From: Eublepharis macularius
Taxonomy: Eukaryota > Chordata > Lepidosauria > Squamata > Eublepharidae
Assembly: GCF_028583425.1 (NCBI RefSeq)
Contig: NC_072792.1
Coordinates: 156,184,676 to 156,248,675, forward strand
Direction: 5' to 3'
Length of the DNA stretch: 64,000 nucleotides
The position numbers were made by a program, and so were the translations under genes. Positions 1-11,833 of the stretch are shown piece after piece. Position 1 is the first letter of the stretch. Each line of letters begins with the position of its first letter. The notes under the pieces were generated by a model that made no database searches, was not told where the DNA came from, and saw only the letters and a list, made by a program, of their open reading frames with translations.

Positions 1-2540
1 GGGTGAAGCTATCAGTTTGCTGAATCACCTAATAATAGGATAGTGGTTAAAGTGAGATCGATAGAGCAGGGAGCGTTGATTAGTGCCGGAACTCCAGGAA
101 GGCCCTGTTGTATCAGGATCCTTAGTGCACCTCCAAGGCATGGGAGGGGGTGAGCTGGCATCACCTATTCTCCCCGTGTTTGCACATTCCATCTCCAGGC
201 ACTGCTTGGGCAGTGGCTTCCATGTACTCTGCCTTCTTGGGCAGTAGCTTTAGTGCTGGAAGTACATTCAGAGAAGGGGTTCATGGCATATCCATAACCA
301 TACGCCTTCTAATATTACGGGGGTGGTTCTGACTGCTAACAAGCTTGCAATACGTCTCTGCTCCCCCCACTGCTAAACCAATTTGGCACCCTCTGTTAAA
401 TGTTTGTAGAGTGTAGAATGAATATATAAGAGTGTGTGACATACGTAGGTCACTTAAAAATAACTTTAAAAGACCATCTTGTGCTATTGAAACACGAAGA
501 GAGGAGCCAAAGCTGATGGTTGAATTGATGGAAGTGTGTCAGGCACATAGTAAAGCCAGGGACACTCCCTACTCTTGTGGCAGAAGGGCCTGCGGTTTTA
601 AAATCATGCATCTGGCTTTAGTCAAGATCTAGTAGCTGTTCAGTTCCTGTGCTGCCATTCCAATGACTGCTATCAGAATTAGGTTCTTTCTCACAACTTA
701 AGATCCACAGGATGATAGTAAAAACTCACCAGGTAGAATTCCTCTTCTAAAGAGGGTCCACAAATGGTGGATACTTCTGTGCATACAGTAGCCCCGCCTT
801 CCATCCACAGATAACGTGGCTCTGTGCATCTGGAACAGACAGTTCCATTCAACTGGAGCTGACTTGCTCAGCTCGATTGAGTCTTTTTCTTTCCAGCTGC
901 CCCCTCCCTTGGCTAACAATGAATAATTTATGCAGGGAAGCAGCTGTTGCACTTTCTTCCCACCATGTTGCTTGTATGCCAAGCTCACGTAAAGTGCCTG
1001 AGATCTGATGCAAACACAGTTAAGTGCCTAGATCTGCCTTACAGTCCTCCCAGGAGCCTGGAGCCTGGTGGGTGTCCTCAAAAACCAGCAGAGTGGGAGG
1101 TGGGGGCTAGGGAGGAGAAAATGCTGTGGTGTGTGATGAAAAAGGCTGCTCTGGGGTACTGCGGTCAGGAGGCAGGCATACCATGTTTTTCTAGATAGCG
1201 CAAGCTTAGTCTCTACTGAGATTGGTGCCTTTCCTTTAGGTATTCAAAGAGGTTCATTTTTGAGTTTCACAGCTGTTATACAAGGAGTCCTTATTCTGCT
1301 GCTGAAACCTGACTGTCCTTTGAAGATAAAGGGGGTATTCTCAGTTTGATCTATAAATTAATGAAACACAGTGTCCGATTGGGGGGGGGGGGGAACCGCT
1401 TTGTTACTGAGAGCTTGTCCCATTTTTTGAGCTTTCCCTCCGGCTGCATATAGGTACCATTCTGTTACGAGCTGCATGGGAGAGAGCTAATTGCGTGTCG
1501 GGATCCCTTTTGTTTAATTAGAGCTTTAAAGTGCCAGCCACTTGGTTTTGTAGGACAGCTGCCAAATGGGCATACTAGTAAATGAAGGAAGGCTTTGCTG
1601 AGCTTGTGCATTTTCTATAAGTATCCAATTACTGGTGACCTGAATGTAGGAACACGGCAGCCAAAATGCATAGAGACGTAAAGAGAAGCAGAAGCATCCC
1701 TACCAGTTGCCTGGTCTCCCCCCACATTCGCATTCTCTAATAAAAACAATTCTCTTGCCGTGCGCTTCGGAAGACGGGTTGAAATTAGAAAAGATACATC
1801 ATGCAAATACAGTAGGACCCTGTTCTTGGCTAGCATGGAAGAATTTCCTTCTAGGAAATGGTATTATGCCTTCCCTTCTGGAACTGTTATTTTCTTTCCA
1901 AAGACCTTTTTATCACACTCCTGCAGTAACACAGCACATCTGGCAAGAGCTGAGAGAAGGCGATACTCTGATACTGCTACATTGTAAAAAGAGGCAGACC
2001 CCTCCATTATGCCTTTAACAAAGGCTCCCACAGCTGCTTTATCAAGAGAGGGAATAGAGCCAAGATGGCAAGGCTTCGTTGCTGTCGTCCTTCCAAATCA
2101 TGCCATGGAATTTCTACAGATTATTCCTGTTGCAGATTCCCCCCACCCCATGTATGCACGCACATACACATACACGGACACAAACAGAGCAACTATTTAT
2201 AACATTGCACTATAGTGTAGCTCAGGGTTGCCTCCTTTACATACATCATAGATTAAACGTCTGGAGGAAAATAAGGTCTTTTGAGATAGGCTGTGGTGGT
2301 GGGAAGGAATGATGGGTTAAATCTCCCAGGGATATGCATGTGCCCGGTTGAAATGAACAGTAGTCAAGTCTGGGTGAATTCCAAGGCAGGGTGGACAACT
2401 GCCTGTAGGTGACAAACGTTGACACAGCTTGAGGGCTATAATTATTTGTGTCTACTCTACATTGTCCCTGGACCCTAATCTTTTGGTCTCCTCTCCAGCA
2501 TCTCCCTCTTGTAGGCACATTTTCTAGGCCAAGACATTGC
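1..2540. other. Intergenic sequence, no gene seen
   Basis: Only short open frames occur, none with a recognisable protein family, splice context or codon bias. A 13-base G run lies at 1381-1393. I see no repeat family that I can name in this stretch. Confidence 0.6.
1381..1393. repeat. Poly-G homopolymer run
   Basis: Thirteen consecutive G residues. Length in such runs is prone to sequencing error. Confidence 0.9.
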
Positions 2541-2559
2541 CTCTATCATTGCCATAGGA

Positions 2560-3330
2560 AACTTGGGCACACTGTGCTGCTTACCCAAGCTGGGAGTCCA
2601 GGTACTAGCACGAAGCCAAGGGGTGTTCAAAAGTCACAAGCCAGGTCCAGTCCGTAGTCAGAGCACAAGGTTAATGCCAGGGTTGCCTCCAGGATCCAAA
2701 AAGCCAAGCCAAGTCCAGTCCGTAAGTCAGAGCACGAGGGTATCAAGTCAAGGTGCAGGCAAGCGCAAGACACAAGGTACCAGGGAGTGGTTGCAGGTAG
2801 TTGACACGTTGCTTCCACGCCTGGCAGTTGCTCCTGACTGGCTTTTATAGCCAGGCGTGATTTTCAGCCAGCTGCTGGGGCTCCATCCTGATGCTACTCA
2901 TCATCACTCTCCAGCAGCTGGCGTTGGCTCAGGAGACGAGCACTGCGCCGTCTCTCCTGCAGTTCCAGTCTCTGGCGCTGCCTGCGGCACTCTCTAGGTG
3001 TGGGTGAGCCTGGGGGGGGTGGAAGCCCCTGGCTGGGCTTCCCCTGTGGTGCTGGCAGTCCCTGACTGAGCCTCCCCTGTGGAAGTTCCTGGCTGAGCTT
3101 CCCCTGTGGTATTGGGGCTAGAGGGTGCTGGTGTCTCAGCTGCTAGCTGTGAGCCTTGATCAGCCAGCAGCTGCTGCTCATGATTGCTGGCTTCTGCTGA
3201 GTCAGGGCTAGGGCTGGCTACACAGAACTCTTCTTCTCCTGAGGAGTCCTGGCTGGCTACACGAGGCTCCTCTCCTCCAGAGGAGACCTCACTCTCAGAC
3301 TGGGCTATGACAGTGGGCGTTGCCTCCTGC
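2560..3330 (-). mobile_element. Degenerate retroelement-like coding remnant
   Basis: Read on the minus strand, about 2900-3010 gives an arginine-rich stretch (RRQRQRLELQERRRSARLL) followed by an acidic ESDDE end. Upstream of it lies a Pro/Thr/Gly-rich segment with repeated GEAQPG-like units. A motif containing 'agtccagtccgta' occurs twice (2646-2657 and 2716-2728 regions), so part of it is locally duplicated. It resembles the C-terminus of a multi-copy mobile-element protein, but I cannot name the family. The frame is not intact overall. Confidence 0.35.
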
Positions 3331-3553
3331 TCCGTGCCTGATCCCCGTCGGGTGAAGGCAGGGGGTGGGCATGGCTATCTGCTCCGCTCCTGACCCCAGC
3401 TTGGTGAAGGGGAGGTGGGCATTGCCGTGTGCTCAGCTCCTGATCCCAGCTGGGTGAAGGCAGGGGACAGGCATTGCCACCTGCTCTGCTCCTGATCTCA
3501 GCTGGGTGAAGGTGGGGGACAGGCATTGCCATTTAGCTTTGCTCCTGAGAAGG
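3313..3553. repeat. Minisatellite, about 52-bp unit, 4-5 copies
   Basis: Units begin at 3328, 3380, 3430 and 3482, each starting TGCTC, followed by CCTGAT/CCCC, then GGGTGAAGG and GGCATTGCC. Spacing is 50-52 bp. Part of a fifth unit ends near 3553. Confidence 0.75.
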
Positions 3554-3685
3554 TAGTTCTTAAAGATATAACGATGTTAGAATGTGTGTGTGGGGGGGGG
3601 GAGATGGAGCAATATGTCGAAGGAAGAAAAATTAACATTACATAATCTTGCTTGGCATTCCAACTTGGTGATCAAACCGGCTTTT

Positions 3686-3835
3686 CTTATCCCAGCTGGG
3701 TGAAGGTGGAGGGCAAGCATTGCCGCCTGCTCCGTGCCTGATCCTGTCCTGGGCATCCCACTGTGGTGCGCTCTCTGGAGCTGCCTCATCTGGGCATCCC
3801 TCTACAGCAGCGCCCTCTGGAGATGCACCAAGGTA
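3686..3835. repeat. Detached minisatellite unit plus flank
   Basis: A further copy of the same unit (CAGCTGGGTGAAGG then GCATTGCCGCCTGCTCCGTG) appears at about 3690-3740. It is separated from the main array by about 130 bp of unrelated AT-rich sequence. The spacer may be an insertion into the array, but I see no clear target duplication. Confidence 0.5.
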
Positions 3836-4097
3836 GGAAGTGAGTTTTCAAGAACACGTTAGCCTTTATATAGTAGGATACTATGAAGCTCCATTGGTCA
3901 CTTCTGTTTGTTTTTCTGGTATTGTTTCTATTTATATATCTGATTCTCAACACCGCCTTATATGTGGATACTTAAATCTAGAGACTGAAGATATAATTTA
4001 TATGCTAATGTGGTCTGAGCTTGCTGAGGCTAAGAGGGAAAGAGACCTTGAATCATACTGGATAGCTCAATGAAAGTGTCAACCCAGAGTACTGCAG

Positions 4098-4630
4098 CAG
4101 TGAAAAATGCAAAATCTATTAGGAAAGAACTGAAGATAAAATGGCCAATATCCTAATGCCCCTATATAGATCTGTGGTGTGGCCTCATTTGGAATACTGT
4201 ACGCAGTTCTGGTCACCATATCTCTAAGAGAAAACTGCAGAGCTGGAAAAAGTAAAGAAAAAGGCAACCAAGATGATTTAGGGGGTGCAGCAGCTACCCT
4301 ATGAGGAACGGCTGAAGAACCTAGGATTTTTTCAGTTTAGAAAAAGAGTCAGCTAAGGGAAGGACACATTAGAGGTGTGTAAATTAGAGACGGTGGACAG
4401 AGAGTCCCCCCCCCCCCCGCTTTCCCAAAACACTAGAACTTTGGGACATCCAATGAAGTTGATGGGCAGTACATTCAGGATGGACAAAAGGAAATATTTC
4501 TTTATACGACAAGTGATTAAAATGTAGAATTTTCTGCCAAAGGACAGCCACAGGCACAGACAGCTTTAAAAAGGGATTAGACAGATGCATGGAGGAGAGG
4601 TCTATCATTGGCTACTAGCCACGGTGACAT
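4098..4630 (+). mobile_element. CR1/L2-type LINE remnant (reverse transcriptase C-terminus and 3' part)
   Basis: Translation in broken frames shows the typical end of a chicken-repeat-type polyprotein: a 'LEYC/VRSSGHH' equivalent, a 'YEERLK..GLFSLEKRR' equivalent near 4290-4350, then the 'RKEIFLYT' and 'ALKRD' blocks. Several stops and frameshifts are present, and a C-run at 4406-4418 interrupts it. It is a non-functional fragment. Confidence 0.6.
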
Positions 4631-4873
4631 TCACAGGCAGGCAGGGCTACAGAGAGCTGCGCCTCCCCCTCCGCAGCTGATTTTAATCAAAACCAAGTAC
4701 CCTTGGTTTGCTGTTACTATGATTAGAATAATAATCGTTCATTAGGTAAGGATTGTTCAAGGAAAGAGAGCAGGTTTATTAAGAAAACAGACTTTATTTA
4801 TTTACACAGAGCACATTGCAATAAGGCATTTGTGGTGGTGAGCCATTCTTTTGGCCCCATTCAGTCTGTATTG

Positions 4874-4876
<3 letters not shown>

Positions 4877-4913
<37 letters not shown>
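4877..4913. repeat. (TC)n microsatellite
   Basis: About 18 uninterrupted TC dinucleotides. Confidence 0.95.
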
Positions 4914-4915
<2 letters not shown>

Positions 4916-4934
4916 GGAAAAGAAGGGAGAACAT

Positions 4935-5125
4935 GATTGCTTTATTTACATTATTTATAGTCTGCCTTTCTCGCTGACGTTCAAGGTGGATTAATCAATG
5001 GCTGAGACATTCAATAAACAATGCAATAGGGTTCCGGTTACAGAAATTTGAAAATAAGCAGAAATCTAATACAAAGTTGAAACAATGGTGAAACAAAATC
5101 TAAGAAATTTAAAATGACATATTAA
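4935..5125 (-). mobile_element. L2-like LINE 3' tail, reverse orientation
   Basis: Begins with TTTATTTACATTATTTATAG followed by a decayed complement of the 'AGTGAGAAAGGCGGACTATAAAT' end seen elsewhere in this window (31150, 48620). It then runs into degenerate A-rich sequence. Confidence 0.5.
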
Positions 5126-5129
5126 ACAA

Positions 5130-6150
5130 TGCTGAAGGTACCCAGTAGGAGCATGCTTGCAGCAAAACAGTGCAAAGTCTATTCTACAGGGGGACTTATA
5201 AAAAGTCCATCTTATCCTCCATGGAGAAGAGACGAGTGATCTCGAGAGATCATCGCAGCCTTCCCCACCCTGTGCTGCTTCTCCCCGATCCTCCCCCAAA
5301 CCATCCTGCATCCATCCCCTTTCCATTCACCAGCACCAATTGCTCCTCCCACAACCCCTTGCAAGTATCCTAACCAAGATCTAGGGGTTGTCAACTTTTT
5401 GTTCTTAGTGGCTCCTACTGTGCCTCTCACAGCAACTTGAACTGCAGGAATGAGCCGGTAATAAGTGGTTACCGTGCTTTGTCAAAAGTTCCACTTGCTG
5501 ATTTCTGTAGCTCAGGCTTCTATGAAAGCCAGAGGAGCAAACCAAGTCTCTTTCTTGGTCATCTGGCAACCCTAAATTCCCACTGCTTTTGAGACACAGA
5601 TCTGTATTTTGTTGTTCCTGATGCTCCTTCTGAGCAACCACCTGGCAACTTTCTTTTCTCTCTTGAGAGTCCAGCATTAGAGAATGAGGATTTACAGCCC
5701 TGCCCCCTCCATCATGTTCTTCCCTGGGGTGGGAGATAGATTGAGAACTTTTCCTCCACTTTCTCCCGCTGGGAGTTCAGTTATAATTCTTGGAGATCTC
5801 CATGCCCACCCTGGAGGCTGGCAATTGTAGGCGGAGGTGATTATGCAATCCCCCCCCCAAATCTTTGTGAGTCTCACATTTATACTATTGTATTCTAGAC
5901 TATGAATTACATGTGAGGTTGACAATTCTAAATGGGTGTTTCAGATGTCAAATCTCAACTAGGTTTTACATTTTGCCTTTCTAACAAAAGTGGGGAGAGT
6001 CACACCCATTTTCAGTGGTCAGATTATTTTTGGGATTGGATCTTGTTTTGAACAGCCTCTCTTTGTCACACAGCTCCCTTTCTATTGTGTGTGTGAATCA
6101 GCCTGATTGATTTATACTCTAGTGCAGCTGATAAAAGTGAGCTCTCACTC
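5130..6150. other. Intergenic sequence with one repeat fragment
   Basis: No gene seen. At about 5790-5830 the text resembles a fragment of the TAGGGTTGCC family described at 7307 (GGAGATCTCC and CCTGGAGGCTGGCAA), but no TSD is visible. Confidence 0.5.
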
Positions 6151-6154
6151 AAAA

Positions 6155-6355
6155 AAGCTTGTGTATATGTGCTGTCAAGTCACTACTGATTTAGGATGAC
6201 TCCAGCAAGGGGCTTTCAAGGCAAGTGAGAAGCAGAGGTGGTCTGTCGTTGCCTTCCCCTGCAGAGTTTTCCATGGTAGTCCCCTATCCAAGTACCGACC
6301 TTGCTTAGCTTCTGAGATTTGACAAGATCATGCTATACCTTGCCACCTTCCCTCT
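6155..6355 (+). mobile_element. SINE with BovB-like 3' region (Sauria-type)
   Basis: Contains the landmarks GTGCTGTCAAGTCACTACTG, CAAGGCAAGTGAGAAGCAGAGG, TTGCCTTCCCCTGCAGAG, CCAAGTACCGACC and TTAGCTTCTGAGATTTGACAA. From memory these mark the shared BovB LINE/Sauria SINE 3' region of squamates. Other copies are at 7724, 38915, 47841 and 52773. Confidence 0.7.
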
Positions 6356-6368
6356 GTGCAGAGACTTA

Positions 6369-6602
6369 GAGCAGAACCACAAGTGACAAAAGGCACAGAT
6401 TGGACACTTGTCATCTTCCCTCAAGTTTTGATGGGAAATGTAGGCAGCTTGGTGGAATGTTGGACAAGTGACAGTTGAAAAGTCCATTGGACAGCAGTCG
6501 GAGAGCCAAGCTGCAAGACCAGGACGCCTACATTTCCCATCAAAACTTGAGGGAAGCTGACAAGTGTCCAACCTGTGCCTTTTGTCACTTGTGGTTCTGC
6601 TT
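6369..6602. mobile_element. Palindromic MITE with 3-bp TSD (TTA)
   Basis: Long inverted arms start GAGCAGAACCACAAGTGAC and contain GATGGGAAATGTAGGC on the left and its complement on the right. The 3-bp direct repeat TTA flanks it (6366-6368 and 6603-6605). Short TSDs of this length fit PIF/Harbinger-type elements. It is the same family as the element at 16741. Confidence 0.75.
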
Positions 6603-6605
6603 TTA

Positions 6606-7298
6606 TGCTAGAACAAATTCTGTTAGTCTTTAAGGGACCACTCTTTTATTCTACATAGGGCTGGGATCGTTTGTGCCAGAAGAAAATAGCCAATAGCAAT
6701 AGTAGAAGCCAGCCATATAATTTAATACAGGTTTGTCCTAAAAGGAGTGGTTCTGGAAACATCTCTATCTGCTCAGCCCTAGAAGAGGAGGAGGTGGAAA
6801 GTGAATGACCTGGGGGACCTGGCGTCCATGTTATTTTAAGCACAATTGACACATCTCTGTTGGGTGTCTCTGAAATAATCTGATGTTAATGTCAGAGATG
6901 TACACACTACATGAAAAAGGAGAAGGCTGGAGCCAAGGCTTGTAAATTACCACAGGCCATGTGGAAGAATGCTAAAACGTAATTTGAGTAAGAGGGACAG
7001 CTACTTCAAAGGCCCAGAGAAGTTCCAAATGGGTTGATTCCTAATGAATGAGCCTCACTAGCCTCTCAGAGAATGGTTTGATTAGATCTGATAAGAGATT
7101 TAAGTGGTTTTTGCAGTTATTCAAATTACCGTTTAGGCTCTGTAATCCCTGTTTGTTCCTATATAATTCCCCCTTCCCTTGTTCTCTGCTAACACGTCTG
7201 CTTGCCTCTAAAAGGTAGCTTTAAAATCCTTCTGTTGTGGACTTCAAAATGGTGGCTTTCAAAAAGTCTGAGCTCCATTTTCTAGAAGACAGCCATTG
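6606..7298. other. Intergenic, nothing recognised
   Basis: No gene or named repeat identified. Confidence 0.5.
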
Positions 7299-7306
7299 CC
7301 TTCACT

Positions 7307-7535
7307 TAGGGTTGCCAGCCTCCAGGTAGTGGCTGGAGATCTCCCGGAATTACAACTGGTCTCCAGGACACAGAGATCAATTCACCTGGAGAAAATGGCT
7401 ACTTTGGGGGCTGTATTCTATGGAATTATGCCATGCCAAGGTCCTTTCCCTCCCCAAACCCCACTTCACCCAGGTTTTTCCAGATTTCACCCCCCAGATC
7501 TCCAGGAATTTCCCAACTTGGAGCTGGCAACCCTA
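7307..7535. mobile_element. hAT-type MITE (TAGGGTTGCC family), 8-bp TSD
   Basis: Termini TAGGGTTGCCAGC...GCTGGCAACCCTA are inverted repeats. The perfect 8-bp duplication CCTTCACT flanks it at 7299-7306 and 7536-7543, which is diagnostic of hAT-type insertion. It is 229 bp with no transposase. Related copies are at 29575 and 35022. Confidence 0.85.
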
Positions 7536-7723
7536 CCTTCACTGCTGTTGACTGCATTTATTTACTTAGGTCACCCTTCCTCTAAAGTACTCATCAATAT
7601 ACATGGTTCTCCCCTCTTCAATATTATTCTTGCAACAAGCTGGCATTTGCAGTTTTGACCCTTGTTTCCTTGAAACAGCCGTCTTTCGACATTTGGATTC
7701 CATTGTTGTACCTTTAACTCTTG

Positions 7724-7912
7724 GGGGCCTTTACCTTGATAGCCAGAACTTGGAAGCTAAGCAGGGTCAACCCGGGTTAGTATTTTGATGACAGACCAGA
7801 ACCTGAGGAAGTCCAGGGTTGCTACGCAGAGGCAGGCAATGGCAAACCACCACTGAATGTCTCTTGCCTTGAAAATCCAACAGCATTGCCATAAATCAGC
7901 TGCAATTTAATG
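7724..7912 (-). mobile_element. BovB-tailed SINE, reverse orientation
   Basis: Contains the complement of the landmarks listed at 6155: CTTGGAAGCTAAGCAGGGTC, GCAGAGGCAGGCAATGGCAA and CCTTGAAAATCC. Confidence 0.6.
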
Positions 7913-8960
7913 GCAAAAAATATATATGGCCAGTGTGTGATTTCTCCTTTTTGCATTTTTACAGGAATCACTGCCAAACAAATGTAATGTATTTCTCCTG
8001 CCACCAAACAAGCATACTGAAGTGTTTTCCTTGCAGTACCATTCACTTTCTGAAGGGCAAACTTTATGTAGACTGAAACTTAACAACAACAACGGCAGTA
8101 TTTAACTGTAAGCTCCACTGACAAGGATGTACATACATTTAGTGTTACATGTAAACAGGGCTACTACAAATTGGCATACATATGTCATAGAAAACTGGAG
8201 TCAGGTTCTGGCAGTTAGATCCCCATAGTACTCCACTGCACACACTCCAATGTATGAGTTAAAGTTACTTTATTAGAGATCCATCAGTATCAGCATACAC
8301 AGGCAAGGGTATTGGCAGAAGTGACGTGTGTAAGGTTAGTTATAGGGAAAGTTCCCGCCTTTAGGATATGGACGGTTAGCCTTCTGGCGCGAAGGAGCCA
8401 GAAAGGGGGGGGGGAGGTTTGAGACAGGAGGTGAGAAGAACTGTAGGAGAGATGAAGTTATTTTCGGTTCCCAGGGAGAAGCCGGTACTCAAGGACACAT
8501 TCTCAAACGGCTGTGAAAACGAAATTAGAAATCGCAGCAGGTCTCTGTAAGATAAACAACTCCCAGCTAACCGGCCCCAATATGCAACTTCACATACTCT
8601 CAGAGGATCAGCACACAATACAGAACGCAGAGAATACTCATGGCAGATATGTAGACAAGACATACATGACAACTTGCTTTGCTAAATATTTGCAAATTTT
8701 GATTTATGAGTTAAAATTAGTTGTTTCGGTAGGGCTAAATAAATAATTAAATAAACAGCTGCTCACCAATTGCATGACTATTTATGTTTTTTGGTACAGC
8801 TTAGCGAGATTGTTTTCCTTGGCTAGCATGCTTTCTTCTTTATTAAATGACTGTGCCATCCTAAGCAGGGTTTCAAGAGACTTAAGATAGCACTCTCAGT
8901 CACTGTGGATGATCAGTCGTAGCAGATGTGATGTTTTCACTCAGCATTAATACAATGTCA
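7913..8960. other. Intergenic, nothing recognised
   Basis: No gene or clear repeat family. There is a short G run near 8406-8415. Confidence 0.5.
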
Positions 8961-8968
8961 GATGACAC

Positions 8969-9223
8969 CAGGGCTTTTTTTCAGCTGAAATGCGGTGGAA
9001 CGGAGTTCCAGAACCTCTTGAAAATGGTCACGTGGCTGGTGGCCCCACCCCCTGATCTCCAGACAGAGGGGAGTTTAGATTGCCTTCCGCACCGTGGCGC
9101 AGAGGGCAATCTAAACTCCTCTCTGTCTGGAGATCAGGGGGTGGGGCCACCAGCCATGCGACCATTTTCCCCTTAGGCAACCCACTGAGTTCCGCCACCT
9201 CTTTTCCCAGAAAAAAAGCCCTG
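8969..9223. mobile_element. hAT MITE family A, copy 1, 8-bp TSD
   Basis: Termini CAGGGCTTTTTTTC...GAAAAAAAGCCCTG. The TSD GATGACAC is perfect at 8961-8968 and 9224-9231. The inner half is a long hairpin, with GGGGCCACC...CAGACAGAGGGGAGTTTAG mirrored. It is non-autonomous. Confidence 0.9.
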
Positions 9224-9231
9224 GATGACAC

Positions 9232-10002
9232 AACCAATTAGATTTGACTACATGATGACATCACAATGAAGGCAATTTGTAAGGTGGGACTCCAGTTCAG
9301 ATAAGTTCAAGAAATTGTTCTAAGCAATAAGGTGGGAATATGCCCTGCTCTCTTATTGGTAATGTTTATGGGCTAATTTGAGAAACACTGGGCCTTAAAC
9401 GCATATCTTGATTTTTCTTTCAATTAACTTTGGATTTGGAGAAATATGGGAAATGATACTTCTTTATAACTTTCAAGTGACCTCATTCTACCTGAGTTTA
9501 GAGGGAAACATTGTTGCAGGATTTCTCTATGAAATCTGCCTCAGTGATAAAACTGAAATATGTCCTAGTTTATGAAATGTGTCATACTTCTTGTTGATGT
9601 TTCCCAACTGGCTTATTAACTGGTGCATAAAGAGAATGAACCTTTTCATTGAGCACTGGACTCTTCTTGCTCTTTCGCCAGGGTTGCAGCAGTGGACTTT
9701 TTCAATATGCGCAGAATTTAACTCACTTGTAAGCACAGCAAAGGTTTAATTGGTTTTACGGACTCGCTCTATTGACCATAGTCTAGGGAAGAGGAGGAGC
9801 AGCTATTTAATTAAAAAGTGGCAGCCCCAGCTCCCAGTGCTGTATAGTTTGTTGTGAGTGGCCGGAAGAAAGTCATCAAACAATGGGTTAGATCTAGCAA
9901 GGCAGGAGCAGAAAGAAAAATGTACTAAAGTGCAGCCCCATTTGCGCAAGCTCTAGCACAACAGCCGCAGCAATATGCAGCACTTCAATTGTTAACAAAG
10001 TA
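9232..10002. other. Intergenic, nothing recognised
   Basis: AT-rich sequence between two copies of the same MITE, with no supported gene. Confidence 0.5.
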
Positions 10003-10010
10003 ACAATATT

Positions 10011-10255
10011 CAGGGCTTTTTTTCTGGGAAAAGAGGTGCTGGAACTCAGTAGGTTGCCCCCAGAGAAAATAGTCACATGGCTGGTGGCCCCGACCCCTGA
10101 TCTCCAGACAGAGGGGAGTTGAGATTGCCCTCCGCGCCGTGGTGCAGAGGGCAATCTCAACTCCCCTCTGTCTGGAGATCAGGGGGTGGGGCCACCAGCC
10201 ATGTGACCATTTTCAAGAGGTTCCGGAACTCTGTTCTACCTGAAAAAAAGCCCTG
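10011..10255. mobile_element. hAT MITE family A, copy 2, 8-bp TSD
   Basis: Same termini and internal hairpin as the copy at 8969, inserted in the opposite orientation relative to it. The TSD ACAATATT is perfect at 10003-10010 and 10256-10263. Confidence 0.9.
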
Positions 10256-10263
10256 ACAATATT

Positions 10264-11654
10264 CATACGAAACCAAAGAATGTACGACAGATGGCTCACA
10301 TGATTTGATTTGATTTTGAAATTGAATCTAAAGAAATATCAGGTCTGCATCTTGCACATGCAGAAAAGACAGTTACAAATTTTTTCCACTTAGTACAAGC
10401 TGATAGTATGGAGTTGCTTTAGCTCTTCTAGTTGTAAATGGACTGTTGCATACGTGGAAATCTTCTGTTGGATCCAACATTTATCCAAGTCGAGAGCTGG
10501 ATTTTTGTTTAGGACCCAATCCAAATTTGTTTCTTATACTTATCCCATTGTTGTGTGTTCCATTTGCTACCAGTTGTTAAAATAAGGAGGTTGCGCCGGC
10601 ACTGATAAACACCCTAGTATTACAGAAAAAAACTTGTCAGACGGGCATATTTTTATCTCTGCCTGAAACTGCATTGAAAATGTTGTTCTTGCAGTATGTG
10701 TGTAGAGCATGGTTAATGTTCAGTCTCAGAACACTGTAAAGTAGTTCCTTATTTCCACCGTTGTGGGTTTGATGTCTGATAATATGAATGAGTTTGGCCC
10801 AAAGCGGGAGCCAGGGCTAGTCCATGACTAAAAAACAACAAAGTATCTCTTGGCTAAAGGCTAACAAATGTATTGTGGCATTTTTCAGGCAAAGCCCACT
10901 TTGTCAAATGCCTGAAATGTTACAGGCATCTCTCACTGGAGAAAGCTTCTGCCGCTATGAACTCATTAGTCTATAATGATACCTTAATATGATGACTACC
11001 ATGTTTTTAATGTACTTTCAACCTTTTAAGGGACCCATCCTGCTTTGCTCTACCATTGAATCACAGACCTTTCACTTACCAAGTGGAAAATAAATTCACT
11101 TGGGTATTTTGTACGGATGGTGGGGCGTAGTCAAAGGCTGCAGCAGAGGATAAGCAAGGGAGAACCTATGTGAGCTGAGGCCCAGGATTATTAATAAGCA
11201 ATTTCTGTCAGCTTTTGCTTTGGAGTATTGCAAATGATAGCCATAAAATTAATCCCCTGCTTGATCTGGGAGGAGTTATCACAAATATTTGTATTTCAAA
11301 ATATTAATTTATGTTGTGTACAGGTACATCCCAAAGGGAACCAGAGGAAAAGGCATGTCGAAAAGTCAATGTTAGTTAAACACAGTGTGCTAATAAGATT
11401 TCATAGAGATCCTCCTTTTGGGGAAGTATATGAAATAGGTATACACACCAGTGTTTATTCTGCTTATGAAATAACACTGGTGTGTATACTTATCAAACAC
11501 CCAGGTATGTGGTGCAGAACTATAGTAGACCAACAAATTGGCCTGTTTGCAGCAAGACTACAAATGACTTTTATTGTAAGACTAGTTTAAGCAGTTGGCT
11601 AAAACTTGTTCTGTATATGCACTTCTTGCTGTTCCAAATGTCCACAGGGTATGT
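10264..11654. other. Intergenic, one small perfect hairpin
   Basis: No gene seen. A 17-bp perfect inverted repeat at 11439-11489 is listed separately. Confidence 0.5.
11439..11489. repeat. Perfect 17-bp stem, 17-nt loop
   Basis: GTATACACACCAGTGTT (11439-11455) is exactly complementary to AACACTGGTGTGTATAC (11473-11489). Some pairing extends outward (AAGTATA against TATACTT). It could be a decayed MITE core or a transcribed hairpin. Confidence 0.7.
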
Positions 11655-11662
11655 GGTGTACT

Positions 11663-11825
11663 CAGGGTTTTTTTCTGGGAAAAGGTGGCAGAACTCTCAA
11701 GAGGGAAATGAGGAAGAAACACACGGGATTCTTTGAAATCATATTATTTTCAAGCACTATTGCCGAGTATTTTCAAGAGGTGCTGGAACTCCATTCCCTC
11801 GCGTCCCCCCTGAAAAAAAGCCCTG
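11663..11825. mobile_element. hAT MITE family A, copy 3, internally rearranged
   Basis: Termini CAGGGTTTTTTTCTGGGAAA...CCTGAAAAAAAGCCCTG match the two copies upstream, but the GC-rich inner hairpin is replaced by other sequence. The flanks GGTGTACT (11655-11662) and GGTCTACT (11826-11833) match at 7 of 8 positions, a slightly aged TSD. Confidence 0.85.
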
Positions 11826-11833
11826 GGTCTACT

